DNA of 64,000 nt, taken from the NCBI RefSeq assembly GCF_003730195.1, contig NZ_QWGG01000005.1, forward strand, positions 124,001 through 188,000. Reading direction: 5' to 3'. The DNA comes from Halosimplex salinum (GTDB taxonomy: Archaea; Halobacteriota; Halobacteria; Halobacteriales; Haloarculaceae). Under the pieces are notes generated by a model. That model ran no database searches, was not told where the DNA came from, and saw nothing but the letters and a program-made list of their open reading frames with translations. How positions within the stretch are numbered: position 1 is the stretch's first letter; the number at the start of each line of letters is the position of its first letter. This document shows positions 1 to 8,901 of this stretch, one piece after another. The position numbers were made by a program, and so were the translations under genes.

Positions 1-902
1 TCGAACGCCCACGCGTGGAACTTCTTCGCGTTGGGCATCCGCTCACGAATCCCTGTCAGGTTCTCGAAGGCGATCACGTCGCAGTCGTGTTCGATGGCTT
101 CTGCGACGAGTTCTTTCGAGACGGTGTGTAAGAAGTGGTCGTAGCGACCCGTCTCCGTGCGTCCGACTGATTGGATAGTTTCGTGAGCGGCCCGCGTCCC
201 GCGCTGTTGGAGCGACCCACGTCGCTTCTCGAATTCACGATGCCAGTGGCTCAACTCCGAGCCGCTCCAGAACGTGCCCGTGGAAGTGACGGCGACGTTT
301 TCGATGCCGAGGTCAACGCCGAGGACTGTGCTGTGCCCGTCGTTGCCTTCAGAGGAGTCGGCAGTCTCGGACTCCACGTCCGCCTTTGTTCGGACGTGAA
401 GATAGAACTCGCCGTCTCGGTAGTGGAGTTCCCCGCCCGTCACTTCGTAGTCGTCGTTGAACAGATACTTCGAGTGGGGCGTCTCGCGGCTCTCGTCGGG
501 GAGGACGTACTCGGCGGTGATGCGTCCGTCGACGGTCGAGAGTGTGGCGTGGTCGTCGTCGAATGTTGCACACCGCCTGTCGTAGACGATCATTGGGGCG
601 GTGAAGTGGGGCTTTCCCGCGTAGTTACCTTGTTTCCATCGAGCGACGACGCTCTGGACAGCGTCGGCGGCCTTGTTTCGAGCGTTCTGGACGAGATTCG
701 CCTAGAGTCGCGTCTCGGCCCGCACGTCGTCGTAGGTTTCGCGTTGCAGTTCGGCTTTGCTCGTCGTCTTGTACTCGCCTTGCCACGCGTAGTCGACGAC
801 GTAGTTGGCAGCCCACAGAAACTCGGAGATGGTTTCGTGGAGGAGGTTGGCGTCGCTGTCGGCCACGTCGAGTTTGACGGGAACCGTGCGACGCACCTCC
901 AT
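1..902 (-). pseudogene. tnpB: IS1341-type (IS200/IS605 superfamily) TnpB, interrupted by an amber codon and cut by the window edge
   Basis: The frame starts MEVRRTVPVKLDV at 902 and reads a typical haloarchaeal TnpB. The RuvC-I aspartate lies in DLGIEN near 295-330 and the RuvC-II glutamate in FENLTG near 75-95. The frame runs off the left edge, so the zinc finger and C-terminus are not visible. A TAG stop sits at 702-704, after about 66 codons. Downstream sequence continues in the same frame (ANLVQNARN), so a single CAG-to-TAG change explains it. TnpB proteins are RNA-guided nucleases that support IS200/IS605 elements; this copy is presumably inactive unless the stop is bypassed or translation restarts internally. 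No tnpA is visible, as is usual for IS1341-type elements. Confidence 0.88.
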
Positions 903-1059
903 CCGTACTTCAGACGAAGTCCGATGTTTTTATACTAGTACCGGTTCGGTGGGGGAGTCGGCCAGCTATCGAGTGTGGTTGGTGTAGTACTGTGTCGGTT
1001 TCCTCTCGACTTGAGGTCGGGGGCTCCATCTTGAGTCACGCTGACCGTTCTCCGGCCGC

Positions 1060-2145
1060 TCACTCCGAGCGCCGACTTCGCTCCAGAACTTCCGCTCGCT
1101 GTGCGCGTAGCCGCGGCGACGGCGTCGCGTAGGCGTACTCGAACACGTCGCCCGGGCCGTCGTCGGGCGTCGCCTCCGCTGTCGCGACCGCCTCGTCCAG
1201 TTCCGCCTCGGCGGCCTCGCGCGCCTCGTCGACGAACGCCTCGTCGACGACGCCCTCCTCGCGCAGGTACGCCGCGTAGCGCTCCAGCGGGTCGGCGGTA
1301 CGCCACTCCGGCAGGTCCTCGTCGCCGCGGTACCGGTCGGGGTCGTCGCTCGTCGAGTGCGCGCCCTGCCGGTAGGTGAGGCTTTCGACGAGCACTGGTT
1401 CGCCGGCCCGCGCGGACTCGCGGGCCTCGCCGACGACCTCGTAGACTGCGAGCGGGTCGTTGCCGTCGACGCGGACGCCCTCGAAGCCGTAGGCGCGGGC
1501 CTTCTGTGCGATGGTGTCGCTGGCCGTCTGTCGCTCCGCGGGCATGCTGATCGCCCAGCCGTTGTTCTCACAGAAGAAGACGACCGGCGACGCGAACACG
1601 CCGGCGAAGTTGAGCGCCTCGTGGAAGTCCCCCTCGCTCGTGGCGCCGTCGCCGAAGTACGCGCAGACCGCTCGGTCGTCGTCGAAGTGGTCGGCAGCCA
1701 TCCCCGCGCCGACGGCGTGGGGGAGGTGCGTCGCGATGGGCGTCGCCTGCGTGAAGGTGGCGCTGCCGCGGTCCGGTGTTCCACCGTCGGTCGGACGGTC
1801 CGGGTCGGCGTCGGCGTCAGCGTCGGCGTCGGTGGGTTCGAACTCGGAGTGGCCGCGGCGAAAGCGGAGGACGTCGGCCGCGGGTCGGCCGCGTGCGAGT
1901 TGCATCGCGTTCGACCGGTAGGTCGGGAACAGCCAGTCGTCCTCGGCCAGCGCGTGGGCCGCGCCGACCTGTGACCCCTCCTGACCCTCGAACGGCGGGT
2001 AGCCGCTCATCCACCCTCGTCGCTGGAGCGCGACCGCCCGCCGGTCGAAGACGCGTGCGCGAACCACGTCTCGCAGGAGCGTGCGCGCGAGGTCCGGGTC
2101 GACGCTCGTCTCCGCCAGCGACCGCTCGCCGATGACGCGGTGCAT
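1060..2145 (-). CDS. 2-oxoacid (pyruvate/branched-chain) dehydrogenase E1 component, alpha subunit
   Basis: Thiamine-diphosphate-dependent E1 alpha subunit, which decarboxylates a 2-oxoacid in the acyl-CoA-forming dehydrogenase complex. The ThDP motif starts GDGATSEGDF and ends ENN about 30 residues later. The family signatures SGYPPFEGQEG and QGAHSTSDDP are also present. The ATG at 2145 (MHRVIGERS) fits family N-termini better than the in-frame upstream ATGs. An Asp-Ala repeat (DADADADADPD) from a GTCGGC-type hexanucleotide tract interrupts the region before the ThDP motif. No E1 beta, E2 or E3 gene is adjacent, so the partner subunits must be elsewhere or this is an orphan paralogue. The preferred 2-oxoacid cannot be told from sequence. 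Confidence 0.9.
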   Translation of the reverse strand: MHRVIGERSLAETSVDPDLARTLLRDVVRARVFDRRAVALQRRGWMSGYPPFEGQEGSQVGAAHALAEDDWLFPTYRSNAMQLARGRPAADVLRFRRGHSEFEPTDADADADADPDRPTDGGTPDRGSATFTQATPIATHLPHAVGAGMAADHFDDDRAVCAYFGDGATSEGDFHEALNFAGVFASPVVFFCENNGWAISMPAERQTASDTIAQKARAYGFEGVRVDGNDPLAVYEVVGEARESARAGEPVLVESLTYRQGAHSTSDDPDRYRGDEDLPEWRTADPLERYAAYLREEGVVDEAFVDEAREAAEAELDEAVATAEATPDDGPGDVFEYAYATPSPRLRAQRAEVLERSRRSE

Positions 2146-2380
2146 TGAGATGGTTTTGGTGTGGACGGGGCAAAGCCGTTGTGTCGACTCCGAGGGACTG
2201 GGCTCGTGACGACGAGTCGTAGCCCTCGAACGCGTCGGGGCCTTCACGCTGTTCGCCGTCACTATCGAGCGAACGGGAGCGCCGGTCGGCGTCCGATCGC
2301 ATCACACGGTGTCGTGCACGACGCTATCACGCTCGCCTCGCAGTCGACACCTCAAAGAGCGCGCCGTCCCAAGCGGGGGC

Positions 2381-2731
2381 ATGGTCACTGCCGTCGAGGC
2401 GCTCGAACTGGCCGTCATCCTGCTGGTCCACAGCGCCGTCGTCGCCCTGCTGACGCGCTTTTTCCGCGTCCGACTGACGACTCGCTGGGGCGGCTTCCTC
2501 TACGCCGCCGTCATCTCTCCGGTCGTCCTCGTCGTGCTGACGCTCGTACTCAGCGGCATCCTCCCGCTGGGTCCCGACCTCGGCTCGGCCGGCGTCGTCG
2601 TCACGCTCGTCATCCTCCTCCCGACGGTCACGGGCATCACATTCGACTACTTCTGGATGCCCGCCCCCGACGAGGTCGACCTCCCCGAGCGGTGGGACGA
2701 CGAACGGCCCAGTCGCTACGAGAACCGGTGA
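2381..2731 (+). CDS. Small integral membrane protein, function unknown
   Basis: A 116-residue protein with three hydrophobic segments (about residues 5-25, 35-58 and 66-88) and a short acidic, charged C-terminal tail ending RYENR. The ATG at 2381 places the first membrane helix near the N-terminus; an in-frame ATG at 2309 would add a basic stretch without hydrophobic character. It stands alone between two minus-strand genes. I recognise no catalytic motif; it resembles small haloarchaeal membrane proteins of unknown role. Confidence 0.7.
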   Translation: MVTAVEALELAVILLVHSAVVALLTRFFRVRLTTRWGGFLYAAVISPVVLVVLTLVLSGILPLGPDLGSAGVVVTLVILLPTVTGITFDYFWMPAPDEVDLPERWDDERPSRYENR

Positions 2732-2826
2732 GGCGCGAAATTCGCTGTCCTTCTGGACCCTCGTCGGTGTGCTCTCGACGAGGACCCCTCGCCGAAGTCG
2801 GCCCGAGTTAGCGGCCGCAAAGCCGT

Positions 2827-3267
2827 CTAACAGATGTCGTAACTGGCAAACGCTTTTCCACTGTCCGAGACGCCAGCACGGACACCGGCGTAGCACTCGT
2901 TCGTTTCGATGGTGACCCGCCGAGTCTCGTTCCGAACGGTCACGACGGTGGTGAACGCCTCGATTCCGTCGGGGTCCGCCTTGACGAGGTTGTAGACGGT
3001 CGGGTCGGTCCCCGGGCCGACCGTATGGGAGCCCTTGTAGACAGTTTCGTTGGTTGCTTCCCGGATCACTCGAACGTCTATCTCGACGATCTCATCCCAG
3101 GAGTTCACCAGCTGTACTGGTTTGTTCGGGTCCGGTTGACTCTCCATCTGTTCGACCGGCGGCGGTGTCGAGGTCTGCGTTCCAGCTGGACCGCCGGAGA
3201 GACAGCCGGCCGAGAGTACGAGGAGGGCAAGTAGTATCACGACACGTCGCGGCGGAGATCGTGTCAC
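2827..3267 (-). CDS. Secreted lipoprotein, function unknown
   Basis: A 146-residue protein read from a GTG at 3267. The N-terminus is basic (TRSPPRR), then has a short hydrophobic stretch and the lipobox LSAGC, so the cysteine is probably lipid-modified after export. A Thr/Pro-rich spacer follows, then a small domain (about residues 50-146) rich in beta-strand pattern and Asn-x-Thr, with two further cysteines (ETNECYAG and the C-terminal YDIC) that could form a disulfide. No ATG precedes the signal in frame, which is why GTG is chosen. It lies 65 bases downstream of tmk on the same strand and could be cotranscribed. Confidence 0.72.
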   Translation of the reverse strand: MTRSPPRRVVILLALLVLSAGCLSGGPAGTQTSTPPPVEQMESQPDPNKPVQLVNSWDEIVEIDVRVIREATNETVYKGSHTVGPGTDPTVYNLVKADPDGIEAFTTVVTVRNETRRVTIETNECYAGVRAGVSDSGKAFASYDIC

Positions 3268-3332
3268 GGGCCGAAAAGGAAGCAGACGAGGGAAGTACTT
3301 TGTGGCGGCGATGGCGTTTTCGGCGTTCGGAG

Positions 3333-3935
3333 CTACTCCAGCAACTCCAGCACCGCCGACTCCACGTCCGACAGCACCGCGTCCTGCGAGCGGGTCGCGT
3401 CGATCCGGACGAACCGCTCCGGGTCGTCGTCGATCAGTCGCTCGTAGTTCTCGCGGACGGCCCGGAGAAACTCGACCTGCTCCATCTTGTTGGTCGACCC
3501 CGCCCGGCGCGCACCGGTCTCGGGGTCCACGTCGAGGTAGAGAGTCGCGTCGGGGTCCCGGGTGAAGGGAGCGTGTATCTCTCGGACGTAGTCGAGCGGG
3601 TCCGCCACGTCGAGGTTCGGATGGTCGGCCAGCGTCGCGCCCTGATAGGCGTATCGCGAGCCCGAGTAGCGGTCGGAGACCACGAGTCGACCTTCGGCGA
3701 GCGCGGGGCGAATCGTCCGCGCGAGGTGGTCGGCGTGGTCGGCCGTGTAGAGGAACAGTTCGGCCACGGAGTCCGCGTCGGGATCGCCGATCGAGCGGTT
3801 CACCGCGTCGCCGTACCACGACTCCGTCGGCTCGCGCGTGAACACGGTGTCGTCGGGGAGAGCGTCGCTCTCGGCGAGATGGGCGGCGGCGGAGGACTTC
3901 CCGCTACCGTCCAGCCCTTCCAGCGTGACGAGCAT
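3333..3935 (-). CDS. tmk: Thymidylate kinase (dTMP kinase)
   Basis: Phosphorylates dTMP to dTDP in dTTP synthesis. The 200-residue protein has the P-loop GLDGSGKSS at residues 7-15, TREPT (the family's DR/REP-type motif), the [12 protein letters not shown] lid/substrate segment near the middle, and LYLDVDPE before the C-terminal helix. The start is set at the ATG at 3935 ([10 protein letters not shown]) rather than the in-frame ATG at 3959, because the first beta-strand should begin within a few residues of the N-terminus. Length is normal for the family. Confidence 0.94.
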   Translation of the reverse strand: MLVTLEGLDGSGKSSAAAHLAESDALPDDTVFTREPTESWYGDAVNRSIGDPDADSVAELFLYTADHADHLARTIRPALAEGRLVVSDRYSGSRYAYQGATLADHPNLDVADPLDYVREIHAPFTRDPDATLYLDVDPETGARRAGSTNKMEQVEFLRAVRENYERLIDDDPERFVRIDATRSQDAVLSDVESAVLELLE

Positions 3936-4580
3936 ACCCGTGTGTCTCGGAGGTCTCACCTAAACGACTTCGGCTCTCGGTTGCCTCTTGCCTGTGAGAT
4001 ACGGATCGTGTCAATTCGCAACGTTTTTGATTCGTGCTAACGAATGCCAAGGCGAGGGCGCGACGAGGACACATCGGACGATCCGAGCGGGTGCGTCCAC
4101 GGGGATGGGCTCGCTCGGATTGGGGGCAAAATCGAAGGGCTCGTAAGAGGGCTACGAGATGAACGCCTCGAAGGAGAACCGAAGCGTGCCGCAACCGGTC
4201 CAGCCGGCTGGTCCGGCGTGAAGGCCAACTACCGGATGTTGGGTAATCAACGCTCGGGAACCCGGTCGCTGGCAACCGCTGGTGGAAGCCCAGCCAAAGC
4301 CCGGAAGGGCAACGCCGGGGAAACCGGCTACAGCCAGAAAACACCGGAACGGCCGTATGGCACGCGGAAAACGTCTCCCGTCCGGGTCCAGATCGGAACG
4401 CCCGACCCGTTCCGTGGTCCCGACCCGTTCTGCGGTCCCGACTTCACCGACAGCGCTCCGTCCCCGTACAGGGACGGTAGTCTATCTGAACGAGTGGCTC
4501 TCTCGCTCTCTGTCGAGTCCGGCGCGTCGTCCGTCGGGCGACTATCGAGGTTCTGTGGCGGTCTATCGCGGGACTACTGC
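3936..4580. other. Long intergenic region with several strong hairpins; possible structured RNA at about 4050-4350
   Basis: No convincing gene lies here. The segment from about 4070 to 4350 holds several stem-loops: ATCCGAGCG/CGCTCGGAT (about 4080-4120), CTCGTA/TACGAG (about 4139-4158), CCAGCCGGCTGG (about 4200-4213), GCTGG/CCAGC (about 4280-4296) and CCCGG/CCGGG (about 4300-4319). An AT-rich TTTTTGATTC at about 4024-4033 could serve as a promoter element for plus-strand transcription. A CCGTCCC/GGGACGG hairpin lies at 4458-4477. I do not see the conserved GAGGAAAGUCC core of RNase P RNA or the GGAAG..GCAGC tip of SRP RNA, so no class is assigned. Confidence 0.3.
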
Positions 4581-4790
4581 TCAGGGCTCGACGTCGACGG
4601 GGTCGAGTGTGCAGACGACGCCGTTCGCGTTGCCGACGGTGAACCACTCGTTGCCCTCCCCGTCTTCGATCGCGGTGTCGACGACGGGGTCGTCGCCGGT
4701 GCCTCGTTCGTGGCCGAGACGCTTCTCGGGCGGGACGACTTCGGGTTCGTGCGCGTTCGCGGTCGTTCTGGAGTTGTCTCTGTCACTCAT
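4581..4790 (-). CDS. Small acidic protein, function unknown
   Basis: A 69-residue acidic protein beginning MSDRDNSRTT at 4790 and ending LDPVDVEP. The first half is disordered and charged; the second half (about residues 46-69, EWFTVGNANGVVCTLDPVDV) looks like a short beta-hairpin. The frame could extend to an ATG at 4859, but the shorter start is preferred because the extension lacks structure. Acidic composition supports real haloarchaeal coding. No homologue family is recognised with certainty. Confidence 0.5.
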   Translation of the reverse strand: MSDRDNSRTTANAHEPEVVPPEKRLGHERGTGDDPVVDTAIEDGEGNEWFTVGNANGVVCTLDPVDVEP

Positions 4791-5062
4791 TGGTCTCTGG
4801 ACCGTGTCCGTTCGAGTGTCGCCTACGGACGGCACAGACGGCACTTCGATGTGGTTCAACCGAGGCGCCGTAGCCGGGTGAGGGTTCGCCCTATAGGATT
4901 AGGCCGTCTCCGAGAGTCACGAGAGCCGACCGCTCGGGTGAAATGCCGCATCGGCTCCGATGGACGCTGTCGGTCCCATCTCGGGTGCACGGACCCCGGT
5001 CTCCGGGACGGACCGGGTGTCCGTCCAAAACAGTCAAACCACCCGCCGCCGATGACCGGGCC

Positions 5063-6358
5063 ATGGACGAGCGGTTCTCACGACGGGCGTTCCTGGGCGC
5101 GGCGGGGGCGAGCGTGGCGACGGGGCTCGCCGGCTGTGCGGCCGCGCCCTCGCAGGGCGTCGACAGCCGGATCGACACGGACGACGGGCCGCTCGATACG
5201 TTCGCCGCGACGGAGTTCCGCGGCGGCATCCAGCGACAGGGGGTCTACCCGGACGCGACGATCCCGACCGACCCCGAGGTCGAGTGGACGCTCCGCGATA
5301 TCAACACCGGCGACCACACCGCGGCGAAGGCGAGTCCGGTCGAAGTGCCCGGCGGCGACGTCGTCGTCCCGGGGGACAACCGGGAGATCCGTCGAGTCAC
5401 CCCCGAGGGCGAGGTGGTCTGGACGGCGAGCGTCGCCGAGACCACGCGGGGCATCCACGGCACGCCCGCGGTGGCCAACGGCGCGGTGTACATCGGCGCG
5501 TACGACGGCGCGCTGTACGCCTTCGACCTCGAGACCGGCGAGGGGTACTGGCGGACGAAACTCGGCGACGCCATCGGGTCGAGCCCGGGGTATCACGACG
5601 GCACCGTGTACATCGCCGTCGAGTACTACGACCCCAGCGGCGCGATGTTCGCCGTCGACGCCGTCACCGGCGAGGTGGAGTGGGAGGACCAGCGCGTGAC
5701 CAACCACCCCCACTCGACGTGCGCGATCGACCGCGAGGCGGGCCGACTCGTCGTCGGCTCCAACGACGGCTACCTCTACGCGTGGACCTACCCCGACCTC
5801 GAGTTCGAGTGGAAGTTCGAGACCGGCGACGCGATCAAGGGGCCCATCGCGACCCACGACGGGAGCGCCCTGTTCGGGTCGTGGGACGAGACGGTGTACC
5901 GCGTCGCGCTCGAGGACGGGAGCGAGGAGTGGACGTTCGAACCCGACGACATGGTGATGTCGGGGCCCTCGATAGAGGCGGAGACCGGGACCGCCTACGT
6001 CGGGACGCACGACTCGCGGCTGTACGCGCTCGATCTCGCAGACGGCAGCGAACAGTGGAACTTCGACACCGGGGGCTCGCTCATCGGCTGTCCCACGGTC
6101 ACGAGCGAGCACGTCCTCGTCGGGTCGTACGACCACAGCTGTTATGCCGTCGAGAAGGCGACCGGCGAGGAAGTGTGGGAAGTCGAGGGCGTCGGCGTCG
6201 TGTCGAGCACGCCGCTGGTCGCCGACGGCGCCGTCTACTTCACCGACCGCGCCTCGAGCGAGTATCTCGACGGCGACGGCGAGAGCGACGGGACGGACTC
6301 GACTCCCAGCGGGCAGTCCGGCGGGCTGTACAAGGTCGTCTCGGCCGGCGGGAACTGA
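5063..6358 (+). CDS. Secreted PQQ-like beta-propeller lipoprotein
   Basis: A 431-residue exported protein. The N-terminus has the Tat motif RRAFLG followed by a hydrophobic stretch and the lipobox GLAGC, so it should be folded before export and anchored by lipid outside the membrane. The rest is a run of PQQ-enzyme-type blades with recurrent W, A/G-x-V/L-Y-(I/V)-G and LDxxTGExxW elements (for example YAFDLETGEGYW and YALDLADGSEQWNF), consistent with a seven- or eight-bladed propeller. Homologues are called PQQ-binding-like or BamB-like, but quinone binding and enzyme activity cannot be inferred. The start at 5063 places the twin arginines near residue 7. Confidence 0.85.
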   Translation: MDERFSRRAFLGAAGASVATGLAGCAAAPSQGVDSRIDTDDGPLDTFAATEFRGGIQRQGVYPDATIPTDPEVEWTLRDINTGDHTAAKASPVEVPGGDVVVPGDNREIRRVTPEGEVVWTASVAETTRGIHGTPAVANGAVYIGAYDGALYAFDLETGEGYWRTKLGDAIGSSPGYHDGTVYIAVEYYDPSGAMFAVDAVTGEVEWEDQRVTNHPHSTCAIDREAGRLVVGSNDGYLYAWTYPDLEFEWKFETGDAIKGPIATHDGSALFGSWDETVYRVALEDGSEEWTFEPDDMVMSGPSIEAETGTAYVGTHDSRLYALDLADGSEQWNFDTGGSLIGCPTVTSEHVLVGSYDHSCYAVEKATGEEVWEVEGVGVVSSTPLVADGAVYFTDRASSEYLDGDGESDGTDSTPSGQSGGLYKVVSAGGN

Positions 6359-6411
6359 CCGGGCGGGACCGGGGCAGCCTCTCTCGGCGGCTGTCCGCTC
6401 GTTCCGGCCGG

Positions 6412-7638
6412 TCACGGCCGCGGACGGAAGAGCGCGAGCTGTCGGAGGATCGTCCGGTCCTCCAGTCCGCCCGCGAGCGCGCCGGAGAGGACGCCGATAG
6501 TCGCGATGAACCCGCCGGTTCGAACGAGGTCGACGACGGTCACGACCGGGTCTTCGAGGCTCGGCCAGTTGGTCATCAGGTTCGGCGGGAAGACGACGAA
6601 CTCGATGACGAGCATTATCGTCCCGACGAGCGCGAACAGGCCGAGCATCCCGAACACGAGGATGCCGAGGATTGCGACGTTGAGCAGCGCGACGTGCTCG
6701 GTGACGACGCCGCGGCGCTCGCGCGGGACGTTGAGACTCAGCGAGAAGACGAGGTACACCGCCGCCAGCAGGACGCTCGCCGCGGCGAACGACACCGCAG
6801 TCACGTTGTCGAGGTTCATCCCCACGTCCCACGTCTCGGCGCTGAACACGAGGATCAGCGCCGGCGCGACCGCCGCCGTCGAGAGTTTCGGTAGCGAGAG
6901 CGGCAGCAGCGGCGCCCGACTCGTCAGCAGCGCCCGCCCGACCTGCCGCCAGTTCCGCGCCGTACTCGTCAGGTGGAAGCCGACCAGCCCGGCCACGCTC
7001 CGCGACTCGACCGACTCCTCCGGGATCCGACTCGCGACCCGCTCCAGATACCGACTCACGTCGGCGTCGAACGACGGGACGCCCGACCGGTCGGGGTCGA
7101 ACTCGTACGGCGCCATCACGCCACCGGACGGGTCGTGACTCGCTCCGAGGACGTGTCCGATCTGGTGGAGCAGGACGGTCGCGCCGTTGTGGTGGACGGC
7201 CGCGGCATCCAGCGACCGGCGGGGCTGGTCTCGGCCGCCGACCTGCAGTCGGTGGGTCGAGACGACGACGACGCGACTCAGCGGCGACGCCAGCCCGGCC
7301 ACGCGGCGGCGGTTCCGCGCGAGCAGCGGCGCGTCCGTCACGACCACCAGCAGGTCGTAGGGCCCTTCGACCATCCGCAGGGCCGCCTCGTCGAGGAACG
7401 CCGAGGGGCGGCGCGGGTCGCGGTCGGAGAGCGGCTCCGGTTCCTCCTCGTAGAACTGCCAGTCCGCCTCCGTCGCGGCTTCGAGTTCCGCGCTCGCCTC
7501 GTCGGCGACGGTCGCCGCGAACGACCCCAGCCTGTCGGCGTCGCACTCCGGCGACGGTGCGACGAGCAACCCCGCGTCGACGGTCAGGTCGCCCTCCGAC
7601 GACCCACGGGTCACTGCCGTCGCCGTCGCGTTTCCCAT
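6412..7638 (-). CDS. Metzincin-like membrane protein with HQxxHxxGxxH in place of HExxHxxGxxH
   Basis: A 408-residue protein with an N-terminal soluble domain and about four C-terminal hydrophobic segments. The soluble part contains HQIGHVLGASHD, which has the spacing of the metzincin zinc site, followed by GGVMAPYEF, which resembles the metzincin Met-turn. The general-base glutamate is replaced by glutamine (codon CAG, plus-strand positions about 7158-7166). If the fold assignment is right, zinc could still bind but ordinary peptide hydrolysis would be impaired. The C-terminal half carries alternating helices and GALAGGLEDRT-type loops. No neighbour indicates a substrate. Confidence 0.65.
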   Translation of the reverse strand: MGNATATAVTRGSSEGDLTVDAGLLVAPSPECDADRLGSFAATVADEASAELEAATEADWQFYEEEPEPLSDRDPRRPSAFLDEAALRMVEGPYDLLVVVTDAPLLARNRRRVAGLASPLSRVVVVSTHRLQVGGRDQPRRSLDAAAVHHNGATVLLHQIGHVLGASHDPSGGVMAPYEFDPDRSGVPSFDADVSRYLERVASRIPEESVESRSVAGLVGFHLTSTARNWRQVGRALLTSRAPLLPLSLPKLSTAAVAPALILVFSAETWDVGMNLDNVTAVSFAAASVLLAAVYLVFSLSLNVPRERRGVVTEHVALLNVAILGILVFGMLGLFALVGTIMLVIEFVVFPPNLMTNWPSLEDPVVTVVDLVRTGGFIATIGVLSGALAGGLEDRTILRQLALFRPRP

Positions 7639-7728
7639 ACCACGCGTTCGAGCGCCGGACGGAAAAGACCGCTCTCGGTCGTCGGCCCGGTCTCAGTCGT
7701 CGGCCCGGCCTCGGCGGCCGGCCCGGTC

Positions 7729-8217
7729 TCAGTCGTCGCCGTCGTCGCGTTCGTCGCCGTCGAGATCCAGATCCGCCAGGTACTCCCGGACGTACTCGTG
7801 CAGTCCGTCCTCGTCGCCGGTCACGAACCGGTAGTCGTCGTGTTGCTCGTCGAGTTCGACCGACTGGTCGGGGTCGGTCCGGCGGACGCGGAAGACGATA
7901 TTGACCGTGTGTCGTGAGTCGACGCCGTCGATGGCCGACGCCTCCCAGAAGTGCTCGTAGACGCCGACTCGCCCCTCGACGGTCACGTCGACGCCGAGTT
8001 CCTCCAGGGCGACGCGCCGGGCGGCGTCGTCCAGCCGTTCGCCCTTGTAGAGGCGACTCCCCGGCCAGAACCACTCGCCTTTCGCCGGCTCTTTCGTTCG
8101 ATGGGCGAGCAGGACCTCGCCGTCGCGCTCCAGCACGACCTCGACGCAGGTCTGGGGGACGCGATTCAGTACGGTCGCGAACTCCTCCTGGGGGATGAAC
8201 TCGTCGCGGACGTCCAT
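7729..8217 (-). CDS. Nudix hydrolase, GDP-mannose mannosyl hydrolase-like
   Basis: A 162-residue Nudix-fold protein. The strand VCVEVVLERDGEVLLAHR-type start is followed by WFWPGSRLYKGE and a helix ending RRVALEELGV. The usual REUXEE of the Nudix box is changed to RRxxLEE, as in the GDP-mannose hydrolase branch, which uses a modified metal site. This suggests a nucleotide-sugar substrate, but that is inferred from the family. The C-terminus is a very acidic tail (DLDGDERDDGDD). It is divergently oriented to a second Nudix gene at 8310. Confidence 0.82.
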   Translation of the reverse strand: MDVRDEFIPQEEFATVLNRVPQTCVEVVLERDGEVLLAHRTKEPAKGEWFWPGSRLYKGERLDDAARRVALEELGVDVTVEGRVGVYEHFWEASAIDGVDSRHTVNIVFRVRRTDPDQSVELDEQHDDYRFVTGDEDGLHEYVREYLADLDLDGDERDDGDD

Positions 8218-8309
8218 AGTCGTCGCTCGCGCCCCCGCGCCTTCGGGATTGCGAACGGGAAGAGGCGGGGAGCCGACACCGCTAACTCGGTGGCGCCGCC
8301 CCCTCCGAT

Positions 8310-8858
8310 ATGACTGACGAGCTAGCGTGGGAGACCCTCGACAGCCGAACGTCCTACACCTGTGAGGGGTTCGACGTCGTCACCGACACCGTGCGCTTCC
8401 CGAACGGCGAGGAGGCCGAGTTCGACTACCTCTCGGAGGGCGAGAGCGTCGTCGTCCTCCCGTTCACCGCCGAGGGGGACGTGGTCGTCATCGAGGAGTG
8501 GCGCCAGGCGGTCGGCCGCGTGAACCGCGCACTCCCTGCCGGGAGCATCGAATCTGACGACGCCGACCCCGTCGACTGCGTCGCGCGCGAACTCGAAGAG
8601 GAGGCGGGCTATCGACTCGGAACTGTGGAGCACCTCACGACCGTCGAACCCGCCAACGGCTTCGCCGACGCGGTCTTCCACTACTTCGTCGCCCGCGACT
8701 GCGAGCAGACGGGCGAGCAGGACCTCGACTACAACGAGGACATCCGCGTCGAGACGACGACGTTCGACGCGCTGGTCGAGGCCGCCCGCGAGGACGCCCT
8801 GCGCGACGGCCGGTCGATGCAGGGGGTGCTGTACTTCGCGCTGTTCGGGGAGGAGTAA
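8310..8858 (+). CDS. Nudix hydrolase, ADP-ribose pyrophosphatase-like
   Basis: A 182-residue protein with the ADP-ribose pyrophosphatase layout: an N-terminal beta domain (residues 1-45), then VVVLPFTAEGDVVVIEEWR and a Nudix box beginning GSIESDD and ending RELEEEAGY. The metal-binding glutamates of the REUXEE core are present. Family members hydrolyse ADP-ribose or related nucleoside diphosphate derivatives to AMP plus a phosphate ester; the exact substrate is inferred. The start at 8310 is the first ATG after the divergent promoter region. Confidence 0.87.
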   Translation: MTDELAWETLDSRTSYTCEGFDVVTDTVRFPNGEEAEFDYLSEGESVVVLPFTAEGDVVVIEEWRQAVGRVNRALPAGSIESDDADPVDCVARELEEEAGYRLGTVEHLTTVEPANGFADAVFHYFVARDCEQTGEQDLDYNEDIRVETTTFDALVEAAREDALRDGRSMQGVLYFALFGEE

Positions 8859-8901
8859 TCTGGTAGAAAAGTTAACCACGTTTCAGACGCTACTGTTAGA
8901 T

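Noticed and set aside
4050-4400. RNase P RNA, SRP RNA or group II intron domain
   Set aside because: The conserved GAGGAAAGUCC, the SRP tip loop and a correct domain 5 with GAAA loop were looked for and not found; no reverse transcriptase is present.
4044-5699. 551-codon plus-strand open frame across the hairpin region and into the propeller gene
   Set aside because: Its C-terminal half overlaps the propeller gene out of frame and its N-terminal half covers the hairpins; composition is not haloarchaeal-acidic.
5078-8074. About 1000-codon minus-strand open frame
   Set aside because: Opposes the PQQ-propeller gene and runs across the metzincin-like gene in another frame; Arg-rich, low complexity, no family match.
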